Below, one piece after another: positions 24,643 through 35,310 of a stretch of DNA of 64,000 nucleotides. The notes under the pieces were generated by a model. It did no database searches and was not told the DNA's origin. It was given only the letters and a program-made list of their open reading frames with translations. Numbering within the stretch: the stretch's first letter is position 1; each line of letters starts with the position of its first letter. Source of the DNA: Oryzomonas sp. Lineage in GTDB: Bacteria > Desulfobacterota > Desulfuromonadia > Geobacterales > Pseudopelobacteraceae. Location of the stretch: NCBI GenBank assembly GCA_031292255.1, contig JARLHN010000032.1:32108-96107 (forward strand), given 5' to 3'. The translations under genes were made by a program, and so were the position numbers.

Positions 24643-25477
24643 ACTGGTTGGAGAGCTTCAAATAACACTCCGCCTTGTAGAGACTGGCATCGGCCGCCAG
24701 GGGCGAGCCGGGGTTGGCTGTCAGGAAACGGTCGAACAAATCCAGGGCTGTGCGGAAATCGTCCTGACGATAGGCCTTGACCGCCTGGTTGAACAGCTTC
24801 TGTCCGGTCTCCTCGCCTGATAAGGGAGCAGTAGATGCGCCCGGGGCTCTTTCAGCCGCCCGTTCCTCGCCAACTGTCCGTTTCGCCTTCTGTGGCCTCT
24901 CACTCACATTCTTATACTGCTCAGGCGCTCGCTTTCTCCGAACCCCGGCCTTCTTTTCGCGATCGATCTCCAATTTCTTCAGGTCACTGGGGGAAAGCTC
25001 CATCGTCTGGTCGCCTGAGGGAGCCTTGCCGGTTGCCGGCCGCTCTTTATGCTTGGACGGCAGCACCGCGGACGGCGCGGCCTGAACGGCACTAGACGCT
25101 TTTTTTCCGGCATGCCGCGCGGCCTTTTTCCTGGCGGATGGGGTCGGCCTTGCCTCGGGAGTTTCAGCCGCCGGCCCTTTGCCGACCGGAACCCTGAGGG
25201 TTGAGCCTGCATAGATGAGATTCGGGTTTTTCACATCGTTGAAGAGCAGTATCTGTGGATAGTAGGTACCGTGCCCACTGAACCTGCGTGAAATACCGGA
25301 GAGCGTGTCCCCCTTCTCCACCGGCACCTCCCGGACCAGGATACCCTCCTTGCCCTGGCCCTGTTCCTCCGGGCCCGCCGGCTTGGGCGAATAGAGGTAC
25401 TGCTGCTCACCCCAGACCGGCACGGCAAACGAAAAAATCAGCGCTGCTACAGCAGTTCCCCACGGGCATCGCGCCAT
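24641..25477 (-). CDS. Exported LysM and TPR-like protein
   Basis: A 278-aa protein starting MARCPWGTAVAALIFSFAVPVWG, a likely signal peptide. A LysM domain spans about 50-100 (VEKGDTLSGISRRFSG, ILLFNDVKNPNLIYAGSTLRVP). A Lys/Arg/Ala/Pro-rich disordered middle leads to a C-terminal TPR-like tail (LFNQAVKAYRQDDFRTALDLFDRFLTANPGSPLAADASLYKAECY), as in YbgF/CpoB-like proteins. LysM suggests peptidoglycan binding. The start is 1 nt beyond the stop of the 977-aa upstream gene, so they are cotranscribed. An ATG at 25507 inside that gene is an alternative. Confidence 0.82.
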   Translation of the reverse strand: MARCPWGTAVAALIFSFAVPVWGEQQYLYSPKPAGPEEQGQGKEGILVREVPVEKGDTLSGISRRFSGHGTYYPQILLFNDVKNPNLIYAGSTLRVPVGKGPAAETPEARPTPSARKKAARHAGKKASSAVQAAPSAVLPSKHKERPATGKAPSGDQTMELSPSDLKKLEIDREKKAGVRRKRAPEQYKNVSERPQKAKRTVGEERAAERAPGASTAPLSGEETGQKLFNQAVKAYRQDDFRTALDLFDRFLTANPGSPLAADASLYKAECYLKLSNQ

Positions 25478-25478
25478 G

Positions 25479-28412
25479 TCAGTACCTGTTCCCCAGTTGA
25501 TCTTCATAGGTCAGGACATTCTTGACCTGAATATTCGTCCCAACCCCGATGCCGTGCTTGACCCTGAACGAGACCTTGATGGCCCTCTTTTCTCCCGCGC
25601 CCAATTCCTTGAACTTCCAGAGGATATTCCCATTGGAGATGGAGCTGTTGGAAGGATCGGCGCCAACCAGCTCAAGCTGCTCGGGCCAGGTGCTCTGGAG
25701 TTCCACTGTCCGGGCCAGGTTGGAGCCGCCATTTGTGATAACCATGTCAAAGGATGCCACCTCTCCGGGCTTGAGCCGACCGTCACGGGCTGTGACAGCC
25801 ATCTTCAGCACCGGACGGGAATAGAACAGGTGGGCAGAGGCGGAAGCCGAGCGAGCGGTGTCGCCTTCGGGCGTGAGGCTGAGCAGCACGTTGTCTTCCG
25901 TGCCGTCGCTGACGCTCCGCGGGGTTTTGAACTCTACAATGATAGAGGCCTCTTCCTTGGGTCCCAGTGGGCCGATCTCGGTGATGGCCGGCTCATTCGC
26001 CTGGTGGATGCCGTCGCGGTTGATATCGTGGTAGATGACCACCGTTTCCTGGGGCGACTTCAGAGTGGCGGCAATTCGATATTTCTCACTCAAGTTGCCG
26101 GTATTGGTCACAACGAACGGGATCGACGTGGTCTGGCCCGGAATGACCACCAGCCGTTCGGAAGCAGTGTGGATCGCGACGCCGTGCTGCGGGTCAATAT
26201 AGGCCACGTTGGAGACAAAGGTAGCCGAAGTCTTGAGCGGGTTATCAACCAGTTCCGCACGGGTTGTCAGTTCCTGGCCGGCCAGGGAATCATCCTTCAG
26301 GCGAAAGGCGACACTGAACTCCCGGCTTTCGCCGGACCTTATCTGCAGGCCGTCGCTGACCATCACGGATTTCATCCCCTGCTTGAACCCGGTGGCGGAA
26401 TAATCGAGCGGTTCGAGTTGCGGGGGATAATTCAGGTTAAGGGTTACATCCTTGGCAGCCATGGTCCCGATGTTGAGGACGATAATGCGGTAGGCGACCT
26501 GCCCACCCGGCAAGAGGTGAGTCTTATCGGCCTTCAGCACGGCCCGCAGGAGCGGAGCGGAGGCGGTCATGGCGACTTCCCGCGACTGGCTCGCCTCGGC
26601 CATCAGGGTAGATGAGGCCTTGACGGGATACGTAATCTTCAGGCCATCAATGCTGGCCGGCGGGATCTCGAAACTCACGACCCCTCGAAATACCTCGCCA
26701 GGGGCCAGTTTCGGCGTTTCCTTGATAGTCTTTTCGGGTGTGTCGGCTGCGGCGAATTCGGCCCTGAATCCAGCCGGGAAGGCAGATTCAAACGCAAAGG
26801 AATCGCTGCCGTTGCCCCGGTTGATAACTTCGAACGGTATGCTGGTCCGGCGCGCGACCTCGTATGCCGTGGGTCGGGCCAGCAGGTTGAATTCGAAGCC
26901 AACGTACTGCCCCACCTCGAATCTCAGGACCTGGGCGTTTTCTTGGTGCTCATCTTGAGCGGCCTGGGGCGGCAGAGCGACCGCAACCCCCAACTCCTTC
27001 AGCTTGGCGGCGGCAGTGATTGCGGCACCGCTGGCGGGATAGTTCTCGATGATCGACTTGTACTGGGCAATGGCCTTTTCCCGCAGCATCGCCTTTCCAG
27101 TACGCGCCTTTTCCTCTGCCTGGCGACTTTGAGCCTGGAGCAGCTCTTCCGCCTTGGCGGCAGCCGCTTGCTGCTGCGCCGCGCTCGCTTCGGCGGCGCT
27201 GGCGGCCTCGGCGGCTGCACGCTCTTCTTCGGCCTTCTTTTTCGCCAGATGTTCGCGTTCGGCCGCTACCGCCGCCTGACGTTGCAGCGCAGCCTTTTCA
27301 GCCGCCAGCTTTTCCAGCTCAGCCGTTTCTGCGGCCTTCTCGGCAGCCATACGCTCCTGATCGGACTTCCGCTTTGCAAGGCGTTCTTTTTCAGCCTGCT
27401 GACGGGTAAGCTGTTCCTTGGCCTCCTGTTCCGAGGCCAGCCGTTCCTGCTCCGCCTTTTCCGAGGCTATGCGCTCCTGCTCGGACGTCAGCTTTGCAAG
27501 GCGCTCTTTTTCAGCCTGCTGGCGGGCAAGCTGTTCCTTGGCCTCCTGTTCCGAGGCCATCCGTTCCTGCTCCGCCTTTTCCGAAGCTATGCGCTCCTGC
27601 TCGGACTTCAGCTTTGCAAGGCGCTCTTTTTCAGCCTGCTGCTTGGCTAACTGTTCCCCGGCAGCCTGTTCCTTTGCCTGCTGTTCCTGTTCGATCTTCT
27701 CGGTGGCTTGGCGCTCCTGATCCGCCTGCTGCTTGGCAAGACGTTCCTTCTCGGCCTGCTGCTTGGCAAGTTGCTCCCTGGCCGCCTGTTCCTTTGCCTG
27801 CTGCTCCTGTTCGACCTTCTCGGCACCCTGGCGTTCCTGATCCGCCTGCTGCTTGGCAAGCTCGGCCTTTGCCGCCTGTTCTTTCGCCTGCTGCTCCTGT
27901 TCTGCCTTCAGGGCGGCTTGGCGTTTTTGCTCGGCCTGCTGCTCGGCAGACTGCACGGCGGGCTGTTCCGCTTCCGGCTGCACCGTCGGGGCTTGGGCCT
28001 GTTTGGCAGCCGCTTCGCCGATCGGCAGCGTTTCTCCCTTGTCGTAGCGGTCCACTAAAGCGAGGAGTTCATCCTCCACGGTCGCCCTCAAGGGGTTATC
28101 GGGGTATTCCTTGGCGAACTGCGACATATAGCGGGCAGCATCCCGCTGATCGCCGTTTTTGTAATAGGAGCGGGCCAGCCAGAAGATGGTCATATCACGC
28201 AGGGGGGAGTCGGGATACTTTTGCAGCACCTCGTTCATCCTCTTGATAGCGGTGGCGTAATTCTTTTGTTGGTAGGCGTTGAAGCCCGACATGAAGATCT
28301 GCGAGTCTTCGGTTTCCAGACAGAACCCGGGAGGGACAATGAGAGATGAAATAATTGCCACTACGAGGAAAAACCGAAACAGGATATTGCGGCAAAATTT
28401 CATTGAAATCAC
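25479..28412 (-). CDS. Large exported TPR / coiled-coil-repeat / CARDB-like adhesin-type protein
   Basis: A 977-aa protein. A signal peptide (FRFFLVVAIISSLIVPPGFC) is followed by TPR-like repeats (about 38-130: FNAYQQKNYATAIKRMNEVLQKYPDSPL). A long Gln/Glu/Ala/Lys-rich coiled coil (about 150-450) is built of near-identical 40-residue units. The C-terminal half (about 490-977) contains several beta-rich DUF11/CARDB-like domains (TNTGNLSEKYRIAA, VITNGGSNLARTVELQSTWP). The layout suggests a periplasm-spanning or surface stalk protein. The start is GTG at 28412 with AGAGG upstream; an ATG at 28403 is possible. It is operonic with the LysM protein, consistent with cell-envelope anchoring. Confidence 0.8.
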   Translation of the reverse strand: MISMKFCRNILFRFFLVVAIISSLIVPPGFCLETEDSQIFMSGFNAYQQKNYATAIKRMNEVLQKYPDSPLRDMTIFWLARSYYKNGDQRDAARYMSQFAKEYPDNPLRATVEDELLALVDRYDKGETLPIGEAAAKQAQAPTVQPEAEQPAVQSAEQQAEQKRQAALKAEQEQQAKEQAAKAELAKQQADQERQGAEKVEQEQQAKEQAAREQLAKQQAEKERLAKQQADQERQATEKIEQEQQAKEQAAGEQLAKQQAEKERLAKLKSEQERIASEKAEQERMASEQEAKEQLARQQAEKERLAKLTSEQERIASEKAEQERLASEQEAKEQLTRQQAEKERLAKRKSDQERMAAEKAAETAELEKLAAEKAALQRQAAVAAEREHLAKKKAEEERAAAEAASAAEASAAQQQAAAAKAEELLQAQSRQAEEKARTGKAMLREKAIAQYKSIIENYPASGAAITAAAKLKELGVAVALPPQAAQDEHQENAQVLRFEVGQYVGFEFNLLARPTAYEVARRTSIPFEVINRGNGSDSFAFESAFPAGFRAEFAAADTPEKTIKETPKLAPGEVFRGVVSFEIPPASIDGLKITYPVKASSTLMAEASQSREVAMTASAPLLRAVLKADKTHLLPGGQVAYRIIVLNIGTMAAKDVTLNLNYPPQLEPLDYSATGFKQGMKSVMVSDGLQIRSGESREFSVAFRLKDDSLAGQELTTRAELVDNPLKTSATFVSNVAYIDPQHGVAIHTASERLVVIPGQTTSIPFVVTNTGNLSEKYRIAATLKSPQETVVIYHDINRDGIHQANEPAITEIGPLGPKEEASIIVEFKTPRSVSDGTEDNVLLSLTPEGDTARSASASAHLFYSRPVLKMAVTARDGRLKPGEVASFDMVITNGGSNLARTVELQSTWPEQLELVGADPSNSSISNGNILWKFKELGAGEKRAIKVSFRVKHGIGVGTNIQVKNVLTYEDQLGNRY
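27361..27960. repeat. Intragenic 120-bp minisatellite encoding 40-residue coiled-coil units
   Basis: Blocks starting TCGGAC(T/G)TC.GCTTTGCAAGG at 27361, 27481 and 27601 are almost identical over 120 bp. A related 120-bp period joins 27661 and 27781 (GCCTGTTCCTTTGCCTGCTG). Further degenerate units run to about 27960. The period is a multiple of three, so unit gain or loss would keep the frame. Confidence 0.85.
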
Positions 28413-28703
28413 GGAATTAACCTCTTCTTAGCCGACACGCGATGCAATGGCGCACGGAGAGCTGCAATATGTCAGGTAAAATAGGCTTTTAGATAGCATC
28501 TCTCCGTGGCCTTGTCAACGAAAGAAAAGGTTATTTCCATGTGTTAGGCGGTTCCTTGCGGCAGAAAGCTGAACACGACTCTGCCGGTCGGGAATATAAT
28601 TTTAAGGATAGGAGCCGATCATTTAGGCAGATGCATTCAAAGGTTTGTGCAACGCTCACTTAAAAAGTTGAGCTTTGCATTCATCCCGTAAGCCGCTAGT
28701 ATT
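28413..28703. other. Divergent intergenic region with an inverted repeat
   Basis: The 291-nt gap separates the divergent 977-aa gene and uvrC. It holds CACGGAGAG (28453-28461) and CTCTCCGTG (28500-28508), a perfect 9-bp inverted repeat with a 38-nt AT-rich spacer that is too long for a simple terminator. No other gene is seen. Confidence 0.5.
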
Positions 28704-30560
28704 ATGCCCATGAACCTGGATGACAAAATACGGCAACTTCCCACCTCGCCCGGCGTGTACCTGATGCGCGACGGGAAGGGAGAGATCATCTACATCGGCA
28801 AGGCCCGCAACCTGCGCCAGAGGGTACGCACTTATTTCGGCGCAACCGGCGATGGGCGCTACCACGTCAGGTTCTTGGTGGCCAGGGTGGCTGACATCGA
28901 GGTGATGCTGACCGACACCGAAAAAGAGGCGCTGCTTCTGGAGAACACCCTCATCAAGCAGCACCATCCCCGTTACAATCTGGACCTGAAGGACGACAAA
29001 ACCTATTTTTCCCTGCGCCTCGACCCGCGGGAAGAATTCCCCCGCTTCAGCATCGTGCGCAAGGTACCCCGCGACGGCGCCCGCTACTTCGGTCCCTATT
29101 CATCAGCCACGGCGGCCCGTGAGGTGCTGCGCCAGCTTACCCGCATATTTCCGCTGCGCCATTACCCGTTCAAGACCTGCATGGCCCGCAAGCGCCCCTG
29201 CCTCTACCATCAGATCGGCCAATGCAGCGCACCCTGCCACGGCCTGATCTCCGTTGCCGACTATGCCGCCCTCGTGGAGGGGGCCACCCTGTTCCTGGAG
29301 GGGAAGGGAAAGCAGTTGGTGGCGGAATTCAAGCGGCGCATGACCGAGGCGGCCAACGCCATGCGCTACGAGGAGGCGGCCCGCTGGCGCAACCTGCTCC
29401 GTTCCATCGAAGTCACGGTGGAAAAGCAGAAGGTCGTCATGCGGGAGGGCGGGGACAGCGACGTTTTGGGATATTTTCGCGATGGGACGCGGCTGGAGCT
29501 GGCGCTCCTGTTCATCCGCGGCGGCGTGCTGAGCGGCAGCCGCCTGTTCCATCTGACCTGGGAGTTGGACGATGCCGAGGGGGTGGCCTCGTTCCTGCGC
29601 CAGTTCTACAGCGGCGAGGCGTTCATCCCTGACGAGATCCTGCTGCCGCTGGAGGTAGAGGCAGCCGGAGCGTTGGCCGAACTGCTGGGCGAGGCCAGGG
29701 GAAAAAAGGTCGTCATTGCCCGGCCCCAGCGGGGCATCAAGCGGGAGTTGGTGGAGCTGGCCGGCAAGAATGCCGCGGCCGCCTTGCGCGAGCGGGATGA
29801 GGCCGCCGCCTCGGCCGAAGCGGTGCTGGAGGAACTGCGGCAATGCCTGCACCTGTCGCGCCTCCCGAAACGGATCGAGTGTTACGATATCTCCACCATC
29901 CAGGGACGCCACTCCGTCGGGAGCGGCGTCGCCTTTGCCGGCGCCAGGCCGGACAAGGCCAACTACCGCCGCTACCGCATCCGCGACGTGCAGGGGCAGG
30001 ACGATTTCGCCATGCTGTCCGAAGTTTTTTCCCGCCGGTTCCGTGATGAGAAGGTAGCCAAGGAGGGGCTCCCGGACCTGGTGGTGGTGGACGGCGGCAT
30101 CGGCCAGTTGAACGCGGCCCTGGAGATCGTCGCCGGCCTGGGGCTGGCCGGACGTTTCGACCTGGTATCCCTGGCCAAGAGCCGCACAGCTCGGGAAGCG
30201 GAGTCGCCCATTATTACCAGAAGCAACGAGCGGGTCTTCCTGCCGGGACGCAAGAACCCGGTGGTGCTGCGCCAAAACTCGGCCCCGCTGCTGCTCCTGG
30301 CTGCCATCCGCGACGAAGCTCACCGTTTTGCCATCGAGTATCACCGAACCCTGCGCGGCAAGGCGGGCGTCACCTCGGGCATCGAGCGGATTCCCGGCAT
30401 CGGCGCCAAGCGGCGCACCGCCCTGCTCAAGCGCTTCGGCAGTCTGCAACGGCTCAAAGAGGCGAGCGTGGAGGAGATCGCCGGTGTGGAGGGGATGAAC
30501 CCCACCATCGCCGCAACGATCTTCGCGGAATTGCACGGGGAAGACACCGCCCATGACTGA
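28704..30560 (+). CDS. uvrC: Excinuclease ABC subunit C
   Basis: A 618-aa UvrC. An N-terminal GIY-YIG nuclease ([27 protein letters not shown]) is followed by a Cys cluster [20 protein letters not shown], a UVR motif ([20 protein letters not shown]), an RNase H-like nuclease ([18 protein letters not shown]) and C-terminal helix-hairpin-helix motifs ([19 protein letters not shown]). It makes the dual incisions of nucleotide excision repair with UvrAB. Start 28704 or the in-frame ATG at 28710; neither has a strong Shine-Dalgarno. It overlaps miaA by 8 nt. Confidence 0.96.
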   Translation: MPMNLDDKIRQLPTSPGVYLMRDGKGEIIYIGKARNLRQRVRTYFGATGDGRYHVRFLVARVADIEVMLTDTEKEALLLENTLIKQHHPRYNLDLKDDKTYFSLRLDPREEFPRFSIVRKVPRDGARYFGPYSSATAAREVLRQLTRIFPLRHYPFKTCMARKRPCLYHQIGQCSAPCHGLISVADYAALVEGATLFLEGKGKQLVAEFKRRMTEAANAMRYEEAARWRNLLRSIEVTVEKQKVVMREGGDSDVLGYFRDGTRLELALLFIRGGVLSGSRLFHLTWELDDAEGVASFLRQFYSGEAFIPDEILLPLEVEAAGALAELLGEARGKKVVIARPQRGIKRELVELAGKNAAAALRERDEAAASAEAVLEELRQCLHLSRLPKRIECYDISTIQGRHSVGSGVAFAGARPDKANYRRYRIRDVQGQDDFAMLSEVFSRRFRDEKVAKEGLPDLVVVDGGIGQLNAALEIVAGLGLAGRFDLVSLAKSRTAREAESPIITRSNERVFLPGRKNPVVLRQNSAPLLLLAAIRDEAHRFAIEYHRTLRGKAGVTSGIERIPGIGAKRRTALLKRFGSLQRLKEASVEEIAGVEGMNPTIAATIFAELHGEDTAHD

Positions 30561-31500
30561 CGCCCCTTCCCCCTTCAACCTCCTCACCATCCTCGGCCCC
30601 ACCGCCTCGGGCAAAACCCGCCTGGCCGTGGCACTTGCCGGGGAGCTGAACGGCGAGATCATCTCGGCCGATTCGCGCCAGGTGTTCCGCGGCATGGATA
30701 TCGGCACCGGCAAGGACCTGCACGAGTACGGCACGATTCCCTGCCACCTGATCGACATACAGGATGCCGGAGGGGAGTTCAGCGTCTTCGCCTTTCAGCG
30801 CCTGTTCATCGAGGCGTTCGAGTCGATCACGGCCCGCGGCCGCCTGCCGCTTTTGTGCGGCGGCACCGGCATGTATCTGGACGCGGCCCTGCGCGGCTAC
30901 CGGCTGGTGGAGGCGCCAGCGGACGAAGCCCTGCGGGCGGAACTGGCCGCACGAAGCGACGCCGAACTGGCGGCCATGCTGCGGGAGTTGCGGCCGGGGC
31001 AGCACAACACCACCGACCTCGCGGACCGGCAGCGCACCATCCGCGCCATTGAGATCGCCCGTCACGAGCGGGACCGTACGACGGAACCGGAACCGTTCCC
31101 CCAGATGCGGCCCCTGGTGATCGGCATCCGTTGGGAACGGGCTGAATTGCGGCGCAGGATCACGGAGCGCCTCAGGCAGAGGCTGGACAGCGGCATGATC
31201 GAGGAGGTGCAACGGCTCCACGATGGGGGAATCGCCTGGGAACGCCTGGATTACTACGGCTTGGAGTACCGCTACGCAGGGGCTTTTCTGCGGGGGGAAA
31301 CGACACGAAACGACCTGTTCCAGAAGCTGAACAGCGCCATCCACGACTTTGCCAAGCGCCAGGAGACTTGGTTCCGCAGGATGGAACGGAATGGGGTGTC
31401 CATCCACTGGGTGGACGGGGCGGGCGATCCGCTTGGCGAGGCGCGGCGGATCGTCGGGAAAGACATCGCACGCGGATCAAATCTGATAACTTCGGATTAA
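30553..31500 (+). CDS. miaA: tRNA dimethylallyltransferase
   Basis: A 315-aa MiaA. The P-loop [17 protein letters not shown], the [16 protein letters not shown] segment and the tRNA-binding region [13 protein letters not shown] and [11 protein letters not shown] are present. It adds the isopentenyl group at A37 of tRNAs reading UNN codons. Coupled to uvrC by overlap. A terminator follows after about 80 nt. Confidence 0.96.
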   Translation: MTDAPSPFNLLTILGPTASGKTRLAVALAGELNGEIISADSRQVFRGMDIGTGKDLHEYGTIPCHLIDIQDAGGEFSVFAFQRLFIEAFESITARGRLPLLCGGTGMYLDAALRGYRLVEAPADEALRAELAARSDAELAAMLRELRPGQHNTTDLADRQRTIRAIEIARHERDRTTEPEPFPQMRPLVIGIRWERAELRRRITERLRQRLDSGMIEEVQRLHDGGIAWERLDYYGLEYRYAGAFLRGETTRNDLFQKLNSAIHDFAKRQETWFRRMERNGVSIHWVDGAGDPLGEARRIVGKDIARGSNLITSD

Positions 31501-31582
31501 AATCAGATTATTATCAGAATTGATCCGATGTTTATCCGCGTGAAGCAGATTTCAATTTTTCTCCGCAACCGGAAATTACAGT

Positions 31583-31612
31583 AAAAAAGGCCCTCCAAAC
31601 GAAGGGCCTTTT
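31583..31612. terminator. Bidirectional intrinsic terminator between miaA and ndk
   Basis: AAAAAAGGCCCT-CCAAACG-AAGGGCCTTTT makes a stem flanked by A and T runs, located between two convergent genes. Confidence 0.88.
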
Positions 31613-31638
31613 CTGATCAATTCCGGGAAAAGGTCGGA

Positions 31639-32052
31639 TTACACCAGTTCCAGGGCGCTGAAGAAGTAGGGAATCTCGAAGGCGGCCGTCTCGGGTGCAT
31701 CGGAACCGTGGGCCGAGTTTTCCTCGATATTGACGGCGAAATCCTTGCGAATGGTGCCCGGCTCGGCGTTGGCCGGATTGGTGGCCCCCATCAGGGTGCG
31801 CCAGTCGGCGATGGCATTTTCCTTTTCAAGCACAAGAACGATCACCGGGCTGCGCGACATGAAGCTGCACAGGTCGTTGAAAAAGGGGCGCTCCTTGTGC
31901 ACGTAGTAGAACCCCTCGGCGCGGGTTTTACAGAGCTTGATCTTCTTCATGCCGATGATCTTGAAACCGGCGGCTTCGATCCTGTCCAGAATCTTTCCGG
32001 CCAGCTTGCGCTCGACGGCATCCGGCTTGATGATGGCAAATGTACGTTCCAT
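31639..32052 (-). CDS. ndk: Nucleoside diphosphate kinase
   Basis: A 137-aa Ndk. [20 protein letters not shown] is the N-terminal signature and [20 protein letters not shown] includes the phospho-His of the active site. It balances NTP pools. GGAGG precedes the ATG at 32052; an upstream frame to 32112 is promoter DNA. It is monocistronic with its own promoter. Confidence 0.97.
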   Translation of the reverse strand: MERTFAIIKPDAVERKLAGKILDRIEAAGFKIIGMKKIKLCKTRAEGFYYVHKERPFFNDLCSFMSRSPVIVLVLEKENAIADWRTLMGATNPANAEPGTIRKDFAVNIEENSAHGSDAPETAAFEIPYFFSALELV

Positions 32053-32087
32053 TGTTTCCTCCGATAGTCTCAAAAATGTGAATATTT

Positions 32088-32117
32088 TAAATAGCATCGT
32101 CATAACGCGCATGTCAA
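32088..32117 (-). promoter_or_regulatory. Sigma-70-type promoter of ndk
   Basis: On the minus strand TTGACA (32112-32117), an 18-nt spacer, then TATTTA (32088-32093) lie about 36 nt upstream of the ndk start. Confidence 0.6.
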
Positions 32118-32144
32118 GTTTTTTAGCCGGTTAGGCCAACCGCA

Positions 32145-32173
32145 GCCGCCCTCCCCTTGCGCTTTTGGGCGGC
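32145..32173. other. GC hairpin in the ndk-htpX divergent gap
   Basis: GCCGCCC (32145-32151) and GGGCGGC (32167-32173) form a 7-bp stem with a 15-nt loop. It lies between divergent promoters, so its role is unclear. Confidence 0.4.
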
Positions 32174-32233
32174 AATGATTATTATGGGTTAGATAGATTG
32201 ACCTGCCTATTTTGAACGTTGCGAGGTACTCAT

Positions 32234-33088
32234 ATGAATATGCTGAAGACAACCCTTCTTATGGGGCTCTTAACCGTCCTGTTGGTAACCATCGGGGGCG
32301 CCCTGGGAGGGAGGAACGGTATGACCATGGCCTTTCTGCTGGCCGGCGGAATGAACTTCTTCTCCTACTGGTTTTCGGACAAGATCGTCCTCTCCATGTA
32401 CGGCGCCCGGCAGATCGAAGAGACGGATAACCCGCGCTTTTACGGGATTGTGCGCCGTCTGGCCCAACGGGCCAACCTGCCCATGCCCAAGGTGTACCTG
32501 ATCGACTCCGAAACCCCCAACGCCTTTGCCACCGGCCGCAACCCGGAACATGCGGCCGTGGCCGCAACCAGCGGCATCATGCGAATACTCGGCGATGATG
32601 AACTGGCCGGCGTCATGGCCCATGAACTGACGCACGTCAAAAACCGGGATATCCTCATCTCGACCATTGCCGCAACCTTTGCCGGAGCGATCACCTACTT
32701 GGCCCACATGGCCCAATGGGCCGCTATCTTCGGCGGCGGCCGACGCGATGACGACGAGGGGGGCGGCGTCTTCGGCATGCTCTTCATGGCCATCCTGGCG
32801 CCAATCGCCGCCATGCTGGTACAGATGGCCATCTCCCGGTCGCGAGAATTCGGCGCCGATGCCGGCGGAGCAAGCATCTCAGGCAATCCGCTCTCCCTGG
32901 CCAACGCCCTGCAGAAGTTGGAGATGGCCAATCAGCGCATCCCCATGGAAGCCAATACGGCCACGGCCCATATGTTCATCGTCAATCCCCTGACCGGCGG
33001 CGGACTGATGACGCTTTTCTCCACCCACCCCCCCATCCCCGAACGGGTGGCGCGCCTGCAGGACATGTCCCGGACACACAGCTTTTGA
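32234..33088 (+). CDS. htpX: Membrane protease HtpX homologue
   Basis: A 284-aa M48 zinc metalloprotease. Two N-terminal TM segments precede [12 protein letters not shown] (the HExxH zinc motif), and two more hydrophobic segments ([39 protein letters not shown]) precede the third zinc ligand region [10 protein letters not shown]. It takes part in inner-membrane protein quality control. Start ATG at 32234 with GAGGT upstream. It overlaps the rsmB TTG start by 4 nt. Confidence 0.95.
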   Translation: MNMLKTTLLMGLLTVLLVTIGGALGGRNGMTMAFLLAGGMNFFSYWFSDKIVLSMYGARQIEETDNPRFYGIVRRLAQRANLPMPKVYLIDSETPNAFATGRNPEHAAVAATSGIMRILGDDELAGVMAHELTHVKNRDILISTIAATFAGAITYLAHMAQWAAIFGGGRRDDDEGGGVFGMLFMAILAPIAAMLVQMAISRSREFGADAGGASISGNPLSLANALQKLEMANQRIPMEANTATAHMFIVNPLTGGGLMTLFSTHPPIPERVARLQDMSRTHSF

Positions 33089-34443
33089 GCGGCCGGGATT
33101 TAGCCACCGCCAACCCTCGTGAAGCTGCCTGCCGGGTCCTGCTCCATATCGCCAAGGAGGGGGGCTACGCCGACCGGCTGATCGACCGCGAATTGGAGCA
33201 AGGCCTATTGACCGGCCCGGACCGGGGGTTGTTCCCGGAGTTGGTCTTCGGTGTGCTCCGACGTCGGGGCAGCCTCGATCACCTCCTGGCGCAGCTTGTG
33301 GATAAACCGCTTGCTACGCTCCAGCCCCAGCCCCTGATGATCCTGCGCCTGGGCCTGTACCAGCTCGTCTATCTCGACCGGATCCCCGATTCAGCCGCCG
33401 TTAATGAGTCGGTCAACCTGGCCAAGGAGATGGTTCCCCGCGCCGGCGGCCTGGTGAACGCCGTGCTGCGCAATTATCTGCGCCGCAAAGACACCCTTGC
33501 CTTTCCCGACCCCGTCTCTGCTCCGGTCGCCTCGATTGCCGCCCGCCACTCCGTGCCGGAATGGCTCGCAACCCAGTGGCTCGACCAGCTTGGTTTTTCG
33601 GAAACAGAGTCCCTGGCAGAGGCCTCCTCACGGCAACCTCCCCTCACCCTGCGCGCCAACACTTTGCGGACGACACGGGACGGATTGCTGCGCCTCTTCG
33701 GGGAGGGCGGCGTTCCCGCAGTGCCCTGTGCCCACTCCCCCCACGGCATCCTTGTGCAAGGACGGCACCAGATCCCCAGCCTGCCCGGCTACCGCGAAGG
33801 CCTGTTTGCGGTGCAGGACGAAGCGTCCCAGATGGCCTCCCTGCTGCTGGACCCGCAGCCGGGCGAACGAGTGTTGGACTGTTGCGCCGCACCCGGCGGC
33901 AAGGCGACCCACTTGGCGCAACTGATGGCAAACAGCGGAGAGTTGGTTGCCACGGACATCTCACGCGCCAAGCTCCCTTTGATCCTGGATGCGGCCCATC
34001 GACTCGGCATCTGCTGCCTTGCCGTCGCATCCGCCGACCTGCGCCGGCCCGAGACGCTTCCGGCAGGGGGCTTCGACCGGATACTCCTGGACGCGCCCTG
34101 TTCCGGTCTCGGGGTCATCCGCCGCAACCCGGAGGCAAAGTGGCGACTCACGCCGGACGATATCCTGCGGCTTGCCGCCGCCCAGAAGGACATGTGCGCC
34201 AGTGCCGCGAACATGCTGAAAAGGGGGGGCATTCTCGTATACTCCACCTGCTCGACCTCCCGGGAGGAGAACGAACTGGTGGTACAGGATTTTCTTTCGC
34301 GCCGCCCCGATTATGTGCTAGAAGACCTGAACGGACTTTTTCCGGACAATCGCGAGCTTTTCACTGCCGAGGGGACGTTCCGCTCCTGGCCCCACCGCCA
34401 CGGCATGGACGGTTTCTTCGCGGCCCGGATGCGCAGGGTATAA
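33085..34443 (+). CDS. rsmB: 16S rRNA (cytosine-967-C5)-methyltransferase RsmB
   Basis: A 452-aa protein with an N-terminal NusB-like RNA-binding domain (about 8-145) and a C-terminal SAM-dependent methyltransferase. Motifs are [38 protein letters not shown] and the nucleophile segment [12 protein letters not shown]. It starts at a TTG overlapping the htpX stop, implying coupled and probably low translation. It forms an operon with htpX and rpe. Confidence 0.94.
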   Translation: MSGRDLATANPREAACRVLLHIAKEGGYADRLIDRELEQGLLTGPDRGLFPELVFGVLRRRGSLDHLLAQLVDKPLATLQPQPLMILRLGLYQLVYLDRIPDSAAVNESVNLAKEMVPRAGGLVNAVLRNYLRRKDTLAFPDPVSAPVASIAARHSVPEWLATQWLDQLGFSETESLAEASSRQPPLTLRANTLRTTRDGLLRLFGEGGVPAVPCAHSPHGILVQGRHQIPSLPGYREGLFAVQDEASQMASLLLDPQPGERVLDCCAAPGGKATHLAQLMANSGELVATDISRAKLPLILDAAHRLGICCLAVASADLRRPETLPAGGFDRILLDAPCSGLGVIRRNPEAKWRLTPDDILRLAAAQKDMCASAANMLKRGGILVYSTCSTSREENELVVQDFLSRRPDYVLEDLNGLFPDNRELFTAEGTFRSWPHRHGMDGFFAARMRRV

Positions 34444-34480
34444 AAGCATTTAAAAACAAATCGAATCTGGAGTTTGCTCT

Positions 34481-35146
34481 ATGAAAAAAATCGCCCCTTC
34501 GATCCTCTCGGCAGACTTCACCCGTCTCGGCGACGAGATCCGCGCAGTGGAGGCTGCCGGCGCCGATTACATCCATATCGACGTCATGGACGGCCACTTT
34601 GTCCCCAACATCACCATCGGCCCGCTGATCGTCGAGGCAGCCCGCCGGGTGACCAGCCTGCCGCTGGACGTTCACCTGATGATCGAAGCCCCTGACAGCT
34701 ACATTCCCGCCTTTGCCGCCGCCGGCGCCGATATCATCGTGATACACGCCGAGGCGGTACACCACCTGCACCGCACCGTGCAGTTGATCAAATCGCTGGG
34801 GAAGAAGGCCGGCGTATCCCTCAACCCGGCCACGCCTCTCAATATTCTGGATTATGTGATTGCCGATCTGGACTTGGTGTTGCTGATGACCGTAAACCCC
34901 GGTTTCGGCGGCCAAAGTTTCATTGAGGCGTGTCTGCCCAAGATCCAGGCCCTGCGCGCAATGCTCGACCGGCGTGGCGGCGAGGCGGAACTTGAGGTGG
35001 ACGGCGGCGTCAAGGCCTCCAATATAGCCCGCATCGCCCATGCCGGTGCGGATGTCTTCGTGGCCGGCAGCGCCGTGTTTGGCAGCCCGGACTACGCCGC
35101 GACCATTGCCGAGATGAAGCGCCTGACCACGGGGCCGTTACTCTAG
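34481..35146 (+). CDS. rpe: Ribulose-phosphate 3-epimerase
   Basis: A 221-aa TIM-barrel epimerase. [53 protein letters not shown] and [10 protein letters not shown] are the family's metal and phosphate-binding motifs. It interconverts ribulose-5-P and xylulose-5-P in the pentose phosphate pathway. It follows rsmB by 37 nt. Confidence 0.97.
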   Translation: MKKIAPSILSADFTRLGDEIRAVEAAGADYIHIDVMDGHFVPNITIGPLIVEAARRVTSLPLDVHLMIEAPDSYIPAFAAAGADIIVIHAEAVHHLHRTVQLIKSLGKKAGVSLNPATPLNILDYVIADLDLVLLMTVNPGFGGQSFIEACLPKIQALRAMLDRRGGEAELEVDGGVKASNIARIAHAGADVFVAGSAVFGSPDYAATIAEMKRLTTGPLL

Positions 35147-35310
35147 TGTCCGGCCCCGCTACTTCATTCCTTGTAATTCCTGTCCGTTTGGCCCCTGGCT
35201 ACGTTACGGCCCCTTTGCACAATCCTGCCATGCCTGCGTCGTCGCCGCGCCGTGCCATGAGCCAAACCCCCTTGGAATTACTGCGGCGAACCAGCCGCAT
35301 AGAGCACTAG
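35147..35310. repeat. AGTGTCC-type repeat region (type 5) between rpe and the Nudix gene
   Basis: The region starts TAGTGTCCGGCCCCGCTACTTCATTCC and ends with AGAGCACTAG. CTACTTCATTCCTTGTAATT resembles TTACTTTATTCCTCGTAATT at about 38946-38966. TTAGTGCCC...GGACACTAAC at 62146-62190 is a shorter relative. No gene is seen. Confidence 0.5.

Noticed and set aside
24641-25507. Alternative start of the LysM gene at 25507
   Set aside because: It would overlap the upstream gene by 29 nt and put ten residues before a typical signal peptide; the ATG at 25477 gives a cleaner signal sequence.
27361-27960. CRISPR array
   Set aside because: The repeats are 120 bp, in frame within one long coding sequence and without short unique spacers.
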